From Hydrogenophilales bacterium RIFOXYD1_FULL_62_11 (lineage in GTDB: Bacteria > Pseudomonadota > Gammaproteobacteria > Burkholderiales > Thiobacillaceae): a DNA stretch of 22,504 bases. The stretch lies in the NCBI GenBank assembly GCA_001802655.1, contig MGZO01000078.1, forward strand, positions 9,298 to 31,801. Direction: 5' to 3'. The notes under the pieces were generated by a model that made no database searches, had not been told where the DNA came from, and saw nothing but the letters and a program-made list of their open reading frames with translations. A program made the position numbers and the translations under genes. Below are positions 14,478 to 22,504 of the stretch, piece after piece; position 1 is the first letter of the stretch, and each line of letters starts with the position of its first letter.

Positions 14478-17400
14478 ATGAGCGCCTTACTCGACTATGA
14501 CACCGGCCCTTTGAACTGGGTGCGTGCGGATATCGATACTGCCCTGCAGGCTGCCCTCGGGCGGGTGCAGGCCTACAGTAGCGATGCCGATCTGACCAAT
14601 GCGCTGCGGCTGGCCCGCGATGACGCGCACCAGGTGGCCGGGGCCTTGCGCATGGTCGGCCTCGAAGGGGCTGCAACCGTAGCGGGTACGCTTGAAACGT
14701 GCCTGATCGACATTAACGAAGCCCGCTTGCCGGCCAGCGACGAGATGCTGCGCGCCTTGCGCAATACGCTTGAAGGCCTGCAACGCTGGATCAAGGATTT
14801 GTCCGATGGGCGTGGCAGCGGTGAGCTGGCGCTGTTTCCCTTGTACAAGCGCTTGCGCGAGTTGCAGGGCGCCGAGCGGATATTTGAAGGCGAGTTGTTT
14901 TTCCCCGATTTGCAGGTACGTGTTGCAGGCAAGGCGTCGGGTGGCGGTTTGTCCCAGGATGCTCTCGCCACCGAAGTCAAAACCGCGCGCGGCCTGTTTC
15001 AGCGCGGCTTGCTGGCATTTTTGCGCAACGTCGAGGCCGAGCAGGGCTTGCAGCGCATGCGTGAGGCGCTGGCTGCGATCGAGCGCATTGCGCCGTCGCA
15101 GGCTTCGCAAACCTTTTGGTGGGCGTGTGTGGGTTTTGTCGACAGCCTGATTGCCCGCGGCGTCGAAGCCGATTTCCACGTCAAGCAGTTGCTTGCACGC
15201 GTGGATTTGCAGATGCGCCGTTTGATAGAAGGCTCGCCGCAGGTCGCTGAACGGTTGCTGCGTGATGCTCTTTTCTTCGTTGCCAAAAGCCAGACGATCG
15301 ATGGCAGGGCAGCCGAGGTGCGCGCATCACTTGGTCTGGATCGTTATTTGCCAGGCCGCGGCTTGCTGGATCCTGAAGCGCTGGCGCGCATGCGGCCCTT
15401 GCTGGAGGCCATGCAAAACGGTCTGAAGGCGGCGCGTGACAACTGGCACGCTTATGTTGAGGGACAGCCCGACCAGCTCGAACAGTTTCAGAATCAGCTG
15501 GCGCGGATGCAGCCGCAGGCGCAGACGTTCGAAAACAGCGGCTTGCCTGCCCTGCTGAATGAATTGGGTGCCGTTGCCACCGCGGCGAGCCAGCGCGAAG
15601 GCGACGTGCGTGAGCAAATGAATCTGGAAGTGGCATCCACCTTATTGTTCGTCCAGAACGCGATTGATCATGAAGATGTGTTGCATGGCGACTTTGCCGA
15701 GCGTGCAGCGGGTCAGCAGGCACGCTTGAATGCCTTGCTCGAAGGCCGTGAAATGCCGGCTGCGGTGATGGTTGACGCGAATCAGCGTGAGGCCGAGCGC
15801 GACATGCTGGTGCAGATGGCGCAGGAAGTCAGCCTCAACCTGAAACAGATGGAAGAGGCGCTGGACGCCTTCTTTCGCGATGAAGGTGAACGTGCGGCAT
15901 TGGCCGACCTGCCGGCGCTGGCGCAACAGGCGCAAGGCGCGCTGACCATGCTTGAACTGCCTGAGGCCGCGAGTTTGCTGGCGGCCGCAACAACGACCGT
16001 GCAGCCGTTTGCAACCGAAGGCTTTCCCGATGGGGCGATCCGGCAGCGTCTGGCCGATGCGTTTTCCAGCCTCGGGATTTATGTTGAGTCCTACTGTGCC
16101 GGGCGCGCCGATGCCGGGCGCATCCTGCGCCCTGTGTTGATCGATTTCGGACTGCTCGATGCCGAGAGCGTGACTGAAAGTGGTCTGGGCGAAACCGTCG
16201 AGTCAGGCTTGCCCGCCCGAAAGTCTGACGTTCAAGCGAGTTATGTGGACTGGCGCGATCAAGCCGACGCCGAGACAAAAAAAAAATTCCTTGATGCACT
16301 GACCGAGCTCAGCCGTGACGCCGACCTGATCGACGACACGACGCTGAAAAACCAGACCCGCAGCGCGCTTGATGCCAGTCGCGATGCCATCGAGCCGCCG
16401 CTGAAACTTGATTTAGCGATCGAGGCCATGACCGGCCTGGCGCTGCCTGCTCGCGCTGTTTCCGTGATCGATACCCCGTTGACGCCGGATTGGACTGAGC
16501 CTGCAAATGAATCTATAGACGTTCAATCTGTAGATGGCATCGATCCCGTCGACCAGCCTTCGATGGAGACTGAGGCGCCGGCATTCAACACGCTTGACGT
16601 GCTTGTCCTGCCCGAACCTGAATTCGGATCCGTTGCGGAGGGCGTTGCTGCAGCCGGAGTCGTCGACCTGCACGAGCCGAAAGCCGCTGCGGAAGACAGC
16701 CTGCTGGCATCGATGCCGGAAGATGCTGAACCCGAACTGGTGGAAATCTTTCTGGAAGAAGCCAACGAGGTGCTGGCAACCTTGGGCGAAGCCTGTGAGG
16801 TGTGTAAAAACAAGCCTGACGATCAGGCCTCCCTCACCGTGATCCGCCGTGCTTTCCATACCCTGAAGGGCAGTGGCCGCATGGTCGGGCTGAACGAACT
16901 GGGCGAAACCGGCTGGCGTTTTGAACAGCTGATGAATGGCTGGCTGGCCGAGAAAAAATCGGCCAACAGTGATTTGCTGCGCCTGCTGGGGCGTGCGCGC
17001 GACGTGTTTCAGGATTGGGTTGATGCCCTGCAGGCTAATCAGTCCGTCGCCCTGCCGGTGCCGGCCTTGCTGGCGGCGCTGGAGCGTGTGGCGCGGGGCG
17101 ATGCGCTGGATGAGATGGCGGTGATGGCTGTTGCGCCGGTTGTGCAACCGGAAAGTCCGGAAGCGGAAAGCCTGGCGGAAGCCGAGACCGAAGTGCCGGT
17201 TGTGACTGCAACGGTGGTACCCGCTGCCGAATCTGAATCCGAGTCTGTTGTCGCGCAGCCTGCCGATACCGAAATGGACTGGATCGCACCGCTTGAGTTG
17301 GCGGATGAGCCTGCGGTCGAGTATGACGTAGCGCCTGAGCTGGAATGGGCGGCAGCATCGAATGAGATTGAAAACGCCGAGACGCAGGCGGTCTTTGAGG

Positions 17401-20400
17401 CGTTAATCGAGGTGGTTTCTCCGCCGGTTGAGGCCGCGTTGCCTGAGCCTGTTGCCGTCGATGCGTTCACCCCGCCTGTTCCGCTGCTGGATGTGGGGGC
17501 GGTCATTGAATACGCGGTCGTACCGGTTGCACCTGAGGCGGTAGCGGATGAACCCGCTGCCGCGCAGCCGACCGACGAAATCTGTATTGGATCGGTCTGC
17601 ATTTCCAGCGGCCTGCACGAGGTGTTCATGACCGAAGCGCGGCAGCGCCTGGAGATGTTGCAGAGCGAAGCCGAGCGTCATGCCGACATCGCCAACAGCG
17701 CCGTCAGCGAACATGCGCGGCGTGCAATCCATACGCTGGGAGGCATTGCCGGCACAGCGGGTATCGCTCCCCTGGCCGAGCTCTCCCATGCGCTTGAGCT
17801 GTACTGGAACCGCTTTGTGCATGCACCGCTGCCGGTGGCGCATCTGTCTCTGGTGCAAGATACGGTTGCGCGTCTGCATGAGATGTTTGCTTCTATTGAA
17901 AACCACGAACTACCCGAGTCCGCCGGTGATCTGATTGCCGTGCTGGGTGAACTCGAAGACGAGCAGGTGATGCCGGAAGCAGCCAGCGGCGAGACGGCAC
18001 CCGCATCGGCCGCTGCCTTCGATGCGGTCGCTGCAGCGGTGACCGGAGAGGTTGTCGAGGTGACACAAGCGTCAGACGTGCCGGTCGTTGCTACCGTGCC
18101 GCCAGAAGCACGTGGCGAAGCGATCGCTGGCGTGATGGACGTCAGCGCATTGGTTCCCGATCTCAAGCTGGCCGCGCCCGCGCCTGTGTTTGAGCGGCGC
18201 GAAGTTAACGACGAACTGGACGAGCAGTTGTTGCCGATCTTCCTTGAGGAAGCCGAAAGTCTGGTGCCGGAGACCAGCGCGCAATTGCGTGCATGGCGCG
18301 CCGCGCCGGGCGATTCCGCTGCGCGCAATGCCTTGCAGCGCAATCTGCACACCATCAAGGGCAGCGCGCGCATGGTGGGCGCGATGCGTCTGGGTGAACT
18401 GACCCACGTGATGGAATCGCGCGTGATTGCTGTGAGCGAAGGCCATCTGAGCCCGAGCAACGAGGTATTCGAAACACTCGAGGCGCAGGCTGACCGTTTG
18501 GCTGAAGCCGTAGAGCGCCTGAAACGCGGCGAGCTGACGCTGCTGAATGAAGAAATTGCCGAGCCGCTGGCTGAGCCCATCGAGCCGGTATTTGCGACGG
18601 CTGAAGGTATCGCAGCAGCCAGTGCACACCAGGCCGACCCGCTCGCGATCGCGCAACCGGTTACGCGCGACAGCAACGCGCTGACCTTGCGGGTGCGCGC
18701 GGACTGGATCGATCGCCTGGTCAACCAGGCGGGCGAAGTGGCGATTGCACGTTCGCGGATTGAAAGTGAAGTGTTCGCGTTCAAACGCCACGTTGGTGAA
18801 TTGTCCGACGCGCTGGTGCGCCTGCGCGGTCACATTCGCGAAGTCGAAATCCAGGCCGAATCGCAGATGCAGGCGACTTTCCACACACAAGGCGAAACTG
18901 AAGGATTCGATCCGCTGGAGTTTGACCGCTTCACCCGTTTCCAGGAAGTCACGCGCTTCCTGGCGGAGAGCGTGAACGACATTTCCACCGTACAGCATAT
19001 TTTGCTGGCTCGCCTCGGCGAGGCCGATGCCGCGCTGATCCAGCAAACCCGCCTCAACCGCGAATTGCAACAGGATCTGCTGCGTGTACGGATGGTGCCT
19101 TTATATTCGGTGGCCGAACGCCTGTACCGTACCGTGCGGCAGACCGCACGCGACGTCGACAAGCGTGCCCAGCTCGACATCCAGGGCGGCGAACTGGAAA
19201 TCGACCGCTCGGTGCTGGAAAAAGTCACCGCGCCGCTCGAACACCTGCTGCGCAATGCGCTGGCGCATGGCATTGAAACGCCAGAGATACGCCACGCCGC
19301 AGGCAAGGCCGAGTTCGGCGAGATCGTGCTGACTGCGCGCCAGTCCGGCAATGAAATGCTGCTCACCGTGAAAGACGATGGCGGCGGTCTCGATTTTGCC
19401 CGCATCCGCGAAAAAGCCGAGGCCAAGGGCTTGCTGCTGCCGGGTGTCGAGCCTACGGAAACTTTGCTGGCACAGATGATCTTCACCGCCGGTTTCTCCA
19501 CCGCTGATACCGTCACCCAGGTTGCCGGGCGAGGCGTTGGCATGGACGTCGTCAAAAGCGAAATCTCGGCCCTGGGTGGACGCATCGACATCAGTTCGGA
19601 AGCGGGTGTCGGCACCAGCTTCAATATTTTCCTGCCGCTGACGCTGGCGATGACGCAGGCGGTAATGGTTCAGGCGGGCAAACGCGACTTTGCCTTGCCC
19701 GCACCGCTGGTGCGGCAGGTGCTGGAACTCAAGCCGCACGAACTTGAAGAAGCGTTGGCGGCCGGGGAGATCAGCTGGCGTGGCGGCAAGTATCCGCTGT
19801 CCTACCTGCCGCATTTGCTGGGCGAAACCGACGCGGTACATGAAATGCTGCGCTACAACCCGGTGGTGCTGCTTGCCAGTGGTACCAGCCAGGCTGCCGT
19901 GCTGGTCGACACCATCGAAGGCACGCGCGAAATCGTGGTCAAGAACATTGGCCCGCAAATGGCGCGGATTACCGGCGTGGCCGGCGCCACGGTGCGGGGC
20001 GATGGCCGCGTGGTGCTGATTCTCAACCCCGTTCCACTCGCTTTGCGCTGGGCCAGCATGCCGCGTAGCGCAGCCGAACGCGCCGCGCCCGCCGTGGCGG
20101 CCAGCGTGGCTGCGATTGCACAACCGCCGATGGTATTGGTGGTCGATGACTCGCTTACTGTGCGGAAAATCACCACGCGGCTGCTGACGCGTGAAGGTTT
20201 CCGCGTGGACAGTGCCAAGGACGGCGTCGATGCGCTGGAAAAAATGCGCGACCTGATTCCCGACATTGTGCTGCTCGACGTCGAAATGCCGCGCATGGAT
20301 GGTTTCGAACTGGCACGCGTGATGCGCGCAGATGAACGCTTGAAGTCGGTGCCGATCATCATGATCACGTCGCGTACCGCAGATAAGCACCGCAACCTTG

Positions 20401-20507
20401 CGATGGACATCGGGGTGAATGTCTATCTTGGTAAACCGTATCAGGAGCATCTCCTGCTCGGACATATCGCTGAGCAACTGGGACAGGATGTCACCCAGCC
20501 GGCATAA
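14478..20507 (+). CDS. chpA: Hybrid chemosensory kinase PilL/ChpA (CheA type)
   Basis: This 2009-residue soluble kinase is the core of the pilus chemosensory array. It should phosphorylate PilG and PilH in response to PilJ. Four Hpt-like sites can be seen. H51 (HQVAGALRMVG) is atypical, H794 (HTLKGSGRMVG) and H1291 (HTIKGSARMVG) are canonical, and H1085 (HTLGGIAGTAG) lacks the usual lysine. Acidic Ala/Glu/Val-rich linkers separate them (about 880-1040 and 1160-1235). The dimerisation helix starts near 1409 (DWIDRLVNQAGEVAIARSR). The ATP domain has its N-box at 1589-1600 (HLLRNALAHGIE), DDGGGLD at 1633, and GRGVGMDVV. A CheW domain begins near 1727. The fused receiver has D1890/D1891 and phospho-site D1934 (LLDVEMPRMDG). 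It is the last cluster gene. Confidence 0.95.
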   Translation: MSALLDYDTGPLNWVRADIDTALQAALGRVQAYSSDADLTNALRLARDDAHQVAGALRMVGLEGAATVAGTLETCLIDINEARLPASDEMLRALRNTLEGLQRWIKDLSDGRGSGELALFPLYKRLRELQGAERIFEGELFFPDLQVRVAGKASGGGLSQDALATEVKTARGLFQRGLLAFLRNVEAEQGLQRMREALAAIERIAPSQASQTFWWACVGFVDSLIARGVEADFHVKQLLARVDLQMRRLIEGSPQVAERLLRDALFFVAKSQTIDGRAAEVRASLGLDRYLPGRGLLDPEALARMRPLLEAMQNGLKAARDNWHAYVEGQPDQLEQFQNQLARMQPQAQTFENSGLPALLNELGAVATAASQREGDVREQMNLEVASTLLFVQNAIDHEDVLHGDFAERAAGQQARLNALLEGREMPAAVMVDANQREAERDMLVQMAQEVSLNLKQMEEALDAFFRDEGERAALADLPALAQQAQGALTMLELPEAASLLAAATTTVQPFATEGFPDGAIRQRLADAFSSLGIYVESYCAGRADAGRILRPVLIDFGLLDAESVTESGLGETVESGLPARKSDVQASYVDWRDQADAETKKKFLDALTELSRDADLIDDTTLKNQTRSALDASRDAIEPPLKLDLAIEAMTGLALPARAVSVIDTPLTPDWTEPANESIDVQSVDGIDPVDQPSMETEAPAFNTLDVLVLPEPEFGSVAEGVAAAGVVDLHEPKAAAEDSLLASMPEDAEPELVEIFLEEANEVLATLGEACEVCKNKPDDQASLTVIRRAFHTLKGSGRMVGLNELGETGWRFEQLMNGWLAEKKSANSDLLRLLGRARDVFQDWVDALQANQSVALPVPALLAALERVARGDALDEMAVMAVAPVVQPESPEAESLAEAETEVPVVTATVVPAAESESESVVAQPADTEMDWIAPLELADEPAVEYDVAPELEWAAASNEIENAETQAVFEALIEVVSPPVEAALPEPVAVDAFTPPVPLLDVGAVIEYAVVPVAPEAVADEPAAAQPTDEICIGSVCISSGLHEVFMTEARQRLEMLQSEAERHADIANSAVSEHARRAIHTLGGIAGTAGIAPLAELSHALELYWNRFVHAPLPVAHLSLVQDTVARLHEMFASIENHELPESAGDLIAVLGELEDEQVMPEAASGETAPASAAAFDAVAAAVTGEVVEVTQASDVPVVATVPPEARGEAIAGVMDVSALVPDLKLAAPAPVFERREVNDELDEQLLPIFLEEAESLVPETSAQLRAWRAAPGDSAARNALQRNLHTIKGSARMVGAMRLGELTHVMESRVIAVSEGHLSPSNEVFETLEAQADRLAEAVERLKRGELTLLNEEIAEPLAEPIEPVFATAEGIAAASAHQADPLAIAQPVTRDSNALTLRVRADWIDRLVNQAGEVAIARSRIESEVFAFKRHVGELSDALVRLRGHIREVEIQAESQMQATFHTQGETEGFDPLEFDRFTRFQEVTRFLAESVNDISTVQHILLARLGEADAALIQQTRLNRELQQDLLRVRMVPLYSVAERLYRTVRQTARDVDKRAQLDIQGGELEIDRSVLEKVTAPLEHLLRNALAHGIETPEIRHAAGKAEFGEIVLTARQSGNEMLLTVKDDGGGLDFARIREKAEAKGLLLPGVEPTETLLAQMIFTAGFSTADTVTQVAGRGVGMDVVKSEISALGGRIDISSEAGVGTSFNIFLPLTLAMTQAVMVQAGKRDFALPAPLVRQVLELKPHELEEALAAGEISWRGGKYPLSYLPHLLGETDAVHEMLRYNPVVLLASGTSQAAVLVDTIEGTREIVVKNIGPQMARITGVAGATVRGDGRVVLILNPVPLALRWASMPRSAAERAAPAVAASVAAIAQPPMVLVVDDSLTVRKITTRLLTREGFRVDSAKDGVDALEKMRDLIPDIVLLDVEMPRMDGFELARVMRADERLKSVPIIMITSRTADKHRNLAMDIGVNVYLGKPYQEHLLLGHIAEQLGQDVTQPA
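16277..16286 (+). repeat. A10 homopolymer inside the kinase gene
   Basis: Ten consecutive adenines encode the end of a threonine codon and three AAA lysine codons near residues 600-603 of the kinase. Both a one-base loss and a one-base gain bring a TGA within a few codons (TTG ATG CAC TGA, or ATT CCT TGA). It lies between the FimL-like N-terminal region and the first canonical Hpt site. Confidence 0.9.
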
Positions 20508-20523
20508 GCGAGGCAGCACACAG

Positions 20524-20560
20524 CAATAAAAAACGGGCATTGAATGCCCGTTTTTTATTG
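20524..20560. terminator. Perfect 17-bp hairpin terminator closing the pil-chp cluster
   Basis: Bases 20524-20540 are exactly complementary to 20544-20560 around a three-base TGA loop. The GC core (ACGGGCAT) is flanked by A6 on the left and T6 on the right, so it has a T tail on either strand. It lies 16 bases after the chpA stop. It could also stop minus-strand reading from the gene ending at 20730. Confidence 0.95.
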
Positions 20561-20729
20561 GCTTGGCAGGCTTCCGGGGCAAGACGGAACAAGGTCCGCA
20601 TCACATCGTTGAAGGCGCGAATGGCTGACGTGCCGAGCCCTCAAGTAAATGTCCGGATTGACGTGGTGACCGTCTGAAAGCTGGACAAACCTACCCGCTG
20701 CCGGATTGGCGGCGCACTTTTTCGCGGAC
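20561..20729. other. Non-coding spacer without a recognised feature
   Basis: These 169 bases lie between the terminator and the stop codon of the convergent small gene. I see no credible gene, no RNA gene and no strong inverted repeat. A short GACG-N7-CGTC stem is present near 20661-20675, which is within chance expectation. Confidence 0.4.
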
Positions 20730-21038
20730 TTAGCCCTCGTCGTAACCTTCGTCGGTGGGGTTATCCACCAAGTGGAACGGGTGATCTATCGGCATATCCA
20801 TGAATTCCTGCCGTGTGGCCTCGGTCTCGAAATACATCGTGACGTTGCCATCGATGATGTAAGGATGACCCGTTAGATCATCAATCTCCCGCCCGGTGAT
20901 CGGGTCGGTGCTACTGAGGATTTGCGCTGGCTCATGCAGGCGACTGCTTTGCGTCTGGTCGCGTGCCAATGGGTCAGTGGCAATATAGTTTGAGACATTG
21001 GAATTGTGAACGATGGAACCTTGGTTTGCGATGTCCAT
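20730..21038 (-). CDS. Small acidic protein resembling a cysteine-free YHS domain
   Basis: I do not recognise this 102-residue protein as a named family. The start at 21038 is chosen because AAGGAG lies six bases upstream; the frame stays open to 21203 but the extension looks non-coding. There is no signal peptide or membrane segment. Residues 1-43 are polar and probably flexible. Residues 45-88 follow the outline of a YHS domain: DPITGREID at the position of the usual DPVCGM, then a G-x-P-Y, IIDGNVTMYFE at the YKG-x-x-YYF position, a helix ATRQEF, and D-P/H-P. All the cysteines that normally bind metal are absent; the protein has none. The C-terminus is acidic. It is flanked by non-coding sequence with inverted repeats. 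The YHS resemblance is inference from pattern. Confidence 0.7.
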   Translation of the reverse strand: MDIANQGSIVHNSNVSNYIATDPLARDQTQSSRLHEPAQILSSTDPITGREIDDLTGHPYIIDGNVTMYFETEATRQEFMDMPIDHPFHLVDNPTDEGYDEG

Positions 21039-21044
21039 GGCTGA

Positions 21045-21050
21045 CTCCTT
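21045..21050 (-). promoter_or_regulatory. Ribosome binding site fixing the small-protein start
   Basis: On the minus strand AAGGAG lies six bases before the ATG at 21036-21038, giving a 102-residue product rather than a 157-residue one. Confidence 0.85.
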
Positions 21051-21083
21051 GGGGTAGACGGTGCTGCTCCAGCCGGATGGTGG

Positions 21084-21111
21084 AGCGCTGAGTAGCGCAG
21101 GAAACAGCGCT
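21084..21111. repeat. Inverted repeat upstream of the small protein gene
   Basis: AGCGCTG (21084-21090) is the exact complement of CAGCGCT (21105-21111) across a 14-base spacer. It lies about 45-75 bases upstream of the small gene's start, in its likely leader or promoter. A TATACA box on the minus strand (about 21120-21125) is a possible -10, without a good -35. Confidence 0.45.
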
Positions 21112-21249
21112 ATCCACTCTGTATAGACCATGAATGTCAGAAAGCGCGAAGAAGATGGGGGCTTGAGGAATGTCCCTTGTTGAGGGAGGCCAATGTCTGG
21201 CAAGACCGCTATCGGGCATTACGAAGCGATCAGGCCGTGTCACCAAGAC

Positions 21250-21278
21250 GCATGGCAACCGAAGTTCGGTTGCCATGC
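21250..21278. repeat. 29-base near-perfect palindrome
   Basis: Bases 21250-21263 (GCATGGCAACCGAA) are exactly complementary to 21265-21278 around a single G. In RNA this gives a 12-bp stem with a five-base loop on either strand. It lies 38 bases past the methyltransferase stop codon. Neither side has a T-run, so it is not a standard Rho-independent terminator. It could be a terminator without a tail, an mRNA 3' stabiliser, an operator, or a copy of a dispersed repeat. Confidence 0.85.
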
Positions 21279-21316
21279 AAACGGAGGGTTACTGCTGACC
21301 GGGTTGGCGTATTTAC

Positions 21317-22504
21317 TCAGGAATCAATGCATACGCCCTGCCGCACCAACTGCCATAGTTGCTGATCAACGCGTTGCGCCAGTTGCTCAGGCGAGCGTGC
21401 GATGCCCGCTTCGGCCAGATACGCCTGCATCTCCCTGACCAGCATGGCCTGGTTACGGCTGCCATCCATCCTCTGCAGCAGCACGCGCGCGGCCGCATCC
21501 AGGTCGATGGCAACGTGTCGTACTCCGCTGACCACCCAGCCGGGTGTGGCTGCCTGCAGACGGGCCAGCGCATGCGCGTGGGGGTGGCTGCCGGGTTCGT
21601 TGGCGATGGCAAGCGCGGCATGGCCGGGCAAGGTCGGCATCACGCTGTGTGTCGATACCAGTGCGAACCAGGCGAGCTTGAAGCGCGCTGCATCGACCAC
21701 GCCCGTCACGCCGAATTCCCGGCGTATCGCGTGGATGGCGGCGATCAAGTCGGCATAACGCAATGCCTGCGGATACGCCGACGACAGCGCAATCATGGCG
21801 GCCTTGGCCAGCGCGTCCGCAACCACGAACGTATTGCCGGTTGGATTGACGAAGCTTTGCTCGTTGTCATGCTGCAAATCGAGTTCTTCATCGCACGCGA
21901 GATCGGCATAAAAAGCCAGTTCGCTTAACCCCTCTGCTTTGGGAGGCTGCGCGCAGGGAGCGTTGCCGCGCGCAATGAGCGCGCGCCGAAAACGGGTGCC
22001 GAGTGCGTCGTCTAATGCGCATTCCGCATCCAGCCAGCGTCCGGCCATGCTTTCGGGAATCAGTCCTTGGGCGTCTTCCAGTTCGACCACGGCGCGGCGC
22101 GGTCCGGCCTCGCCGACATAGCGCAGGCCGTGGACATCGAGTTGCGCGGAGAATTCGCCAAACGACATTGGCGCGTTGTGGTCGGCCAGATATTCGTGAA
22201 ACAGGTACGACGGCGCTGCGGTCTGGAGGTAGGCGATTTCCTTTAGCAGCACGGGATCGGCCCATTCCGCGGACAATTCATCGAGCGCGCGGCGCGCAGT
22301 TGCATAGCGCTGCGGTGCGGAAGACTCGCTGGCGCTGCGCGCCAGCAGCGCGTCGCGCAGCGGCTGCAGGACCGCCCAGCCCGCAGTCACGTTGAAGCTG
22401 ACGTAGGCCAAGCCCTGCGGCGACAGATGGCGGCGGCACACGTCGAGCAGCGCCTGCTGCACCGCAGGCGGCACCCAGGAAAACACGCCGTGAGCGATGA
22501 TGTA
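21317..22504 (-). CDS. Methyltransferase with regulatory domain, C-terminal part
   Basis: The gene runs off the window end, so the 5' part, including the SAM-binding methyltransferase domain, is not seen. The visible 396 codons begin YIIAHGVFSWVPPAVQQALL, the known junction between the methyltransferase core and the regulatory region in this family. The in-frame GTG at 22486 is therefore internal, not the start. Further landmarks are GLAYVSFNVTAGWAVLQPLR, then SYLFHEYLADHNAPMSFGEF and HGLRYVGEA, which match the methyltransferase regulatory domain. The C-terminal ~90 residues (MDGSRNQAMLVREMQAYL and following) look like the winged-helix end domain found in relatives, including the Rickettsia OmpB lysine methyltransferases. 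The target here is unknown. It reads in the same direction as the small gene 278 bases downstream. Confidence 0.85.
   Translation of the reverse strand, partial: YIIAHGVFSWVPPAVQQALLDVCRRHLSPQGLAYVSFNVTAGWAVLQPLRDALLARSASESSAPQRYATARRALDELSAEWADPVLLKEIAYLQTAAPSYLFHEYLADHNAPMSFGEFSAQLDVHGLRYVGEAGPRRAVVELEDAQGLIPESMAGRWLDAECALDDALGTRFRRALIARGNAPCAQPPKAEGLSELAFYADLACDEELDLQHDNEQSFVNPTGNTFVVADALAKAAMIALSSAYPQALRYADLIAAIHAIRREFGVTGVVDAARFKLAWFALVSTHSVMPTLPGHAALAIANEPGSHPHAHALARLQAATPGWVVSGVRHVAIDLDAAARVLLQRMDGSRNQAMLVREMQAYLAEAGIARSPEQLAQRVDQQLWQLVRQGVCIDS

Noticed and set aside
19101..20582. A 493-codon minus-strand open frame antisense to the kinase
   Set aside because: It is His/Gln/Arg-rich without motifs and is antisense to the strongly conserved kinase, CheW and receiver domains; it also runs through the terminator hairpin.
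20730..21203. Longer 157-residue version of the YHS-like protein
   Set aside because: The AAGGAG site precedes the internal ATG at 21038; the extra N-terminal part would span the inverted repeat and has no recognisable features.
21317..22486. Complete 389-residue gene starting at the GTG near 22486
   Set aside because: The frame stays open to the window edge, and the preceding codons (YIIAHG) are part of a conserved family motif, so the gene is truncated by the window.
1..22504. CRISPR arrays, tRNA or rRNA genes, insertion sequences, att sites
   Set aside because: No regularly spaced repeats, cloverleaf-like segments, transposase or integrase motifs were seen on either strand.

Overview
The window is about 60% GC and densely coding, with no RNA genes, insertion sequences, phage genes or CRISPR. 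Gene content and order point to a betaproteobacterium, probably a chemolithotrophic, sulfur- or iron-oxidising member of the Nitrosomonadales (Thiobacillus, Sulfuricella or Gallionella type). The evidence is the set cutA-dsbD, a DsrS-like protein beside an exported dihaem cytochrome, the rubredoxin/thiD/thiE/hemL block, and a pilGHIJ-chpA cluster. The taxonomic placement is inferred from families, not from a database search.

Region 1 (1-5015) is housekeeping and envelope redox. The first codons of fxsA point left. cutA and dsbD overlap and point right. The DsbD carries two N-terminal alpha domains instead of one. A Tat-exported transglutaminase-like protein runs convergently into dsbD with one base between the stop codons. 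Behind it, on the same strand, lies a cytoplasmic protein that resembles DsrS of sulfur oxidisers.

Region 2 (5016-6656) is a small exported redox module: a dihaem cytochrome c fused to a C-terminal DUF302 domain, translationally coupled by an ATGA overlap to a free-standing exported DUF302 protein. It is divergent from the DsrS-like gene.

Region 3 (6686-9696) is cofactor synthesis: thiD-thiE-hemL on the minus strand, divergent from a rubredoxin gene across a 53-base spacer. A secreted 300-residue protein follows (9849-10751). Its first half looks like a distant DUF302 relative, and it ends in a strong terminator.

Region 4 (10927-20507) is a complete type IV pilus chemosensory (Pil-Chp) system: two stand-alone response regulators (PilG, PilH), a CheW-like adaptor (PilI), a membrane receptor (PilJ), and a 2009-residue CheA-type kinase (PilL/ChpA). 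The kinase has four Hpt-like histidine sites and a fused CheW and receiver. A ten-adenine run sits inside the kinase gene. A perfect 17-bp hairpin terminator closes the cluster.

Region 5 (20557-22504) is looser: a 102-residue protein resembling a cysteine-free YHS domain, non-coding stretches with inverted repeats including a 29-base palindrome, and the C-terminal part of a methyltransferase with a regulatory domain, cut by the window edge.

The best candidates for under-described biology are the cytochrome/DUF302 module with its distant third relative, the duplicated DsbD alpha domain, the cysteine-free YHS-like protein, and the slippage-prone A10 run in the Chp kinase.
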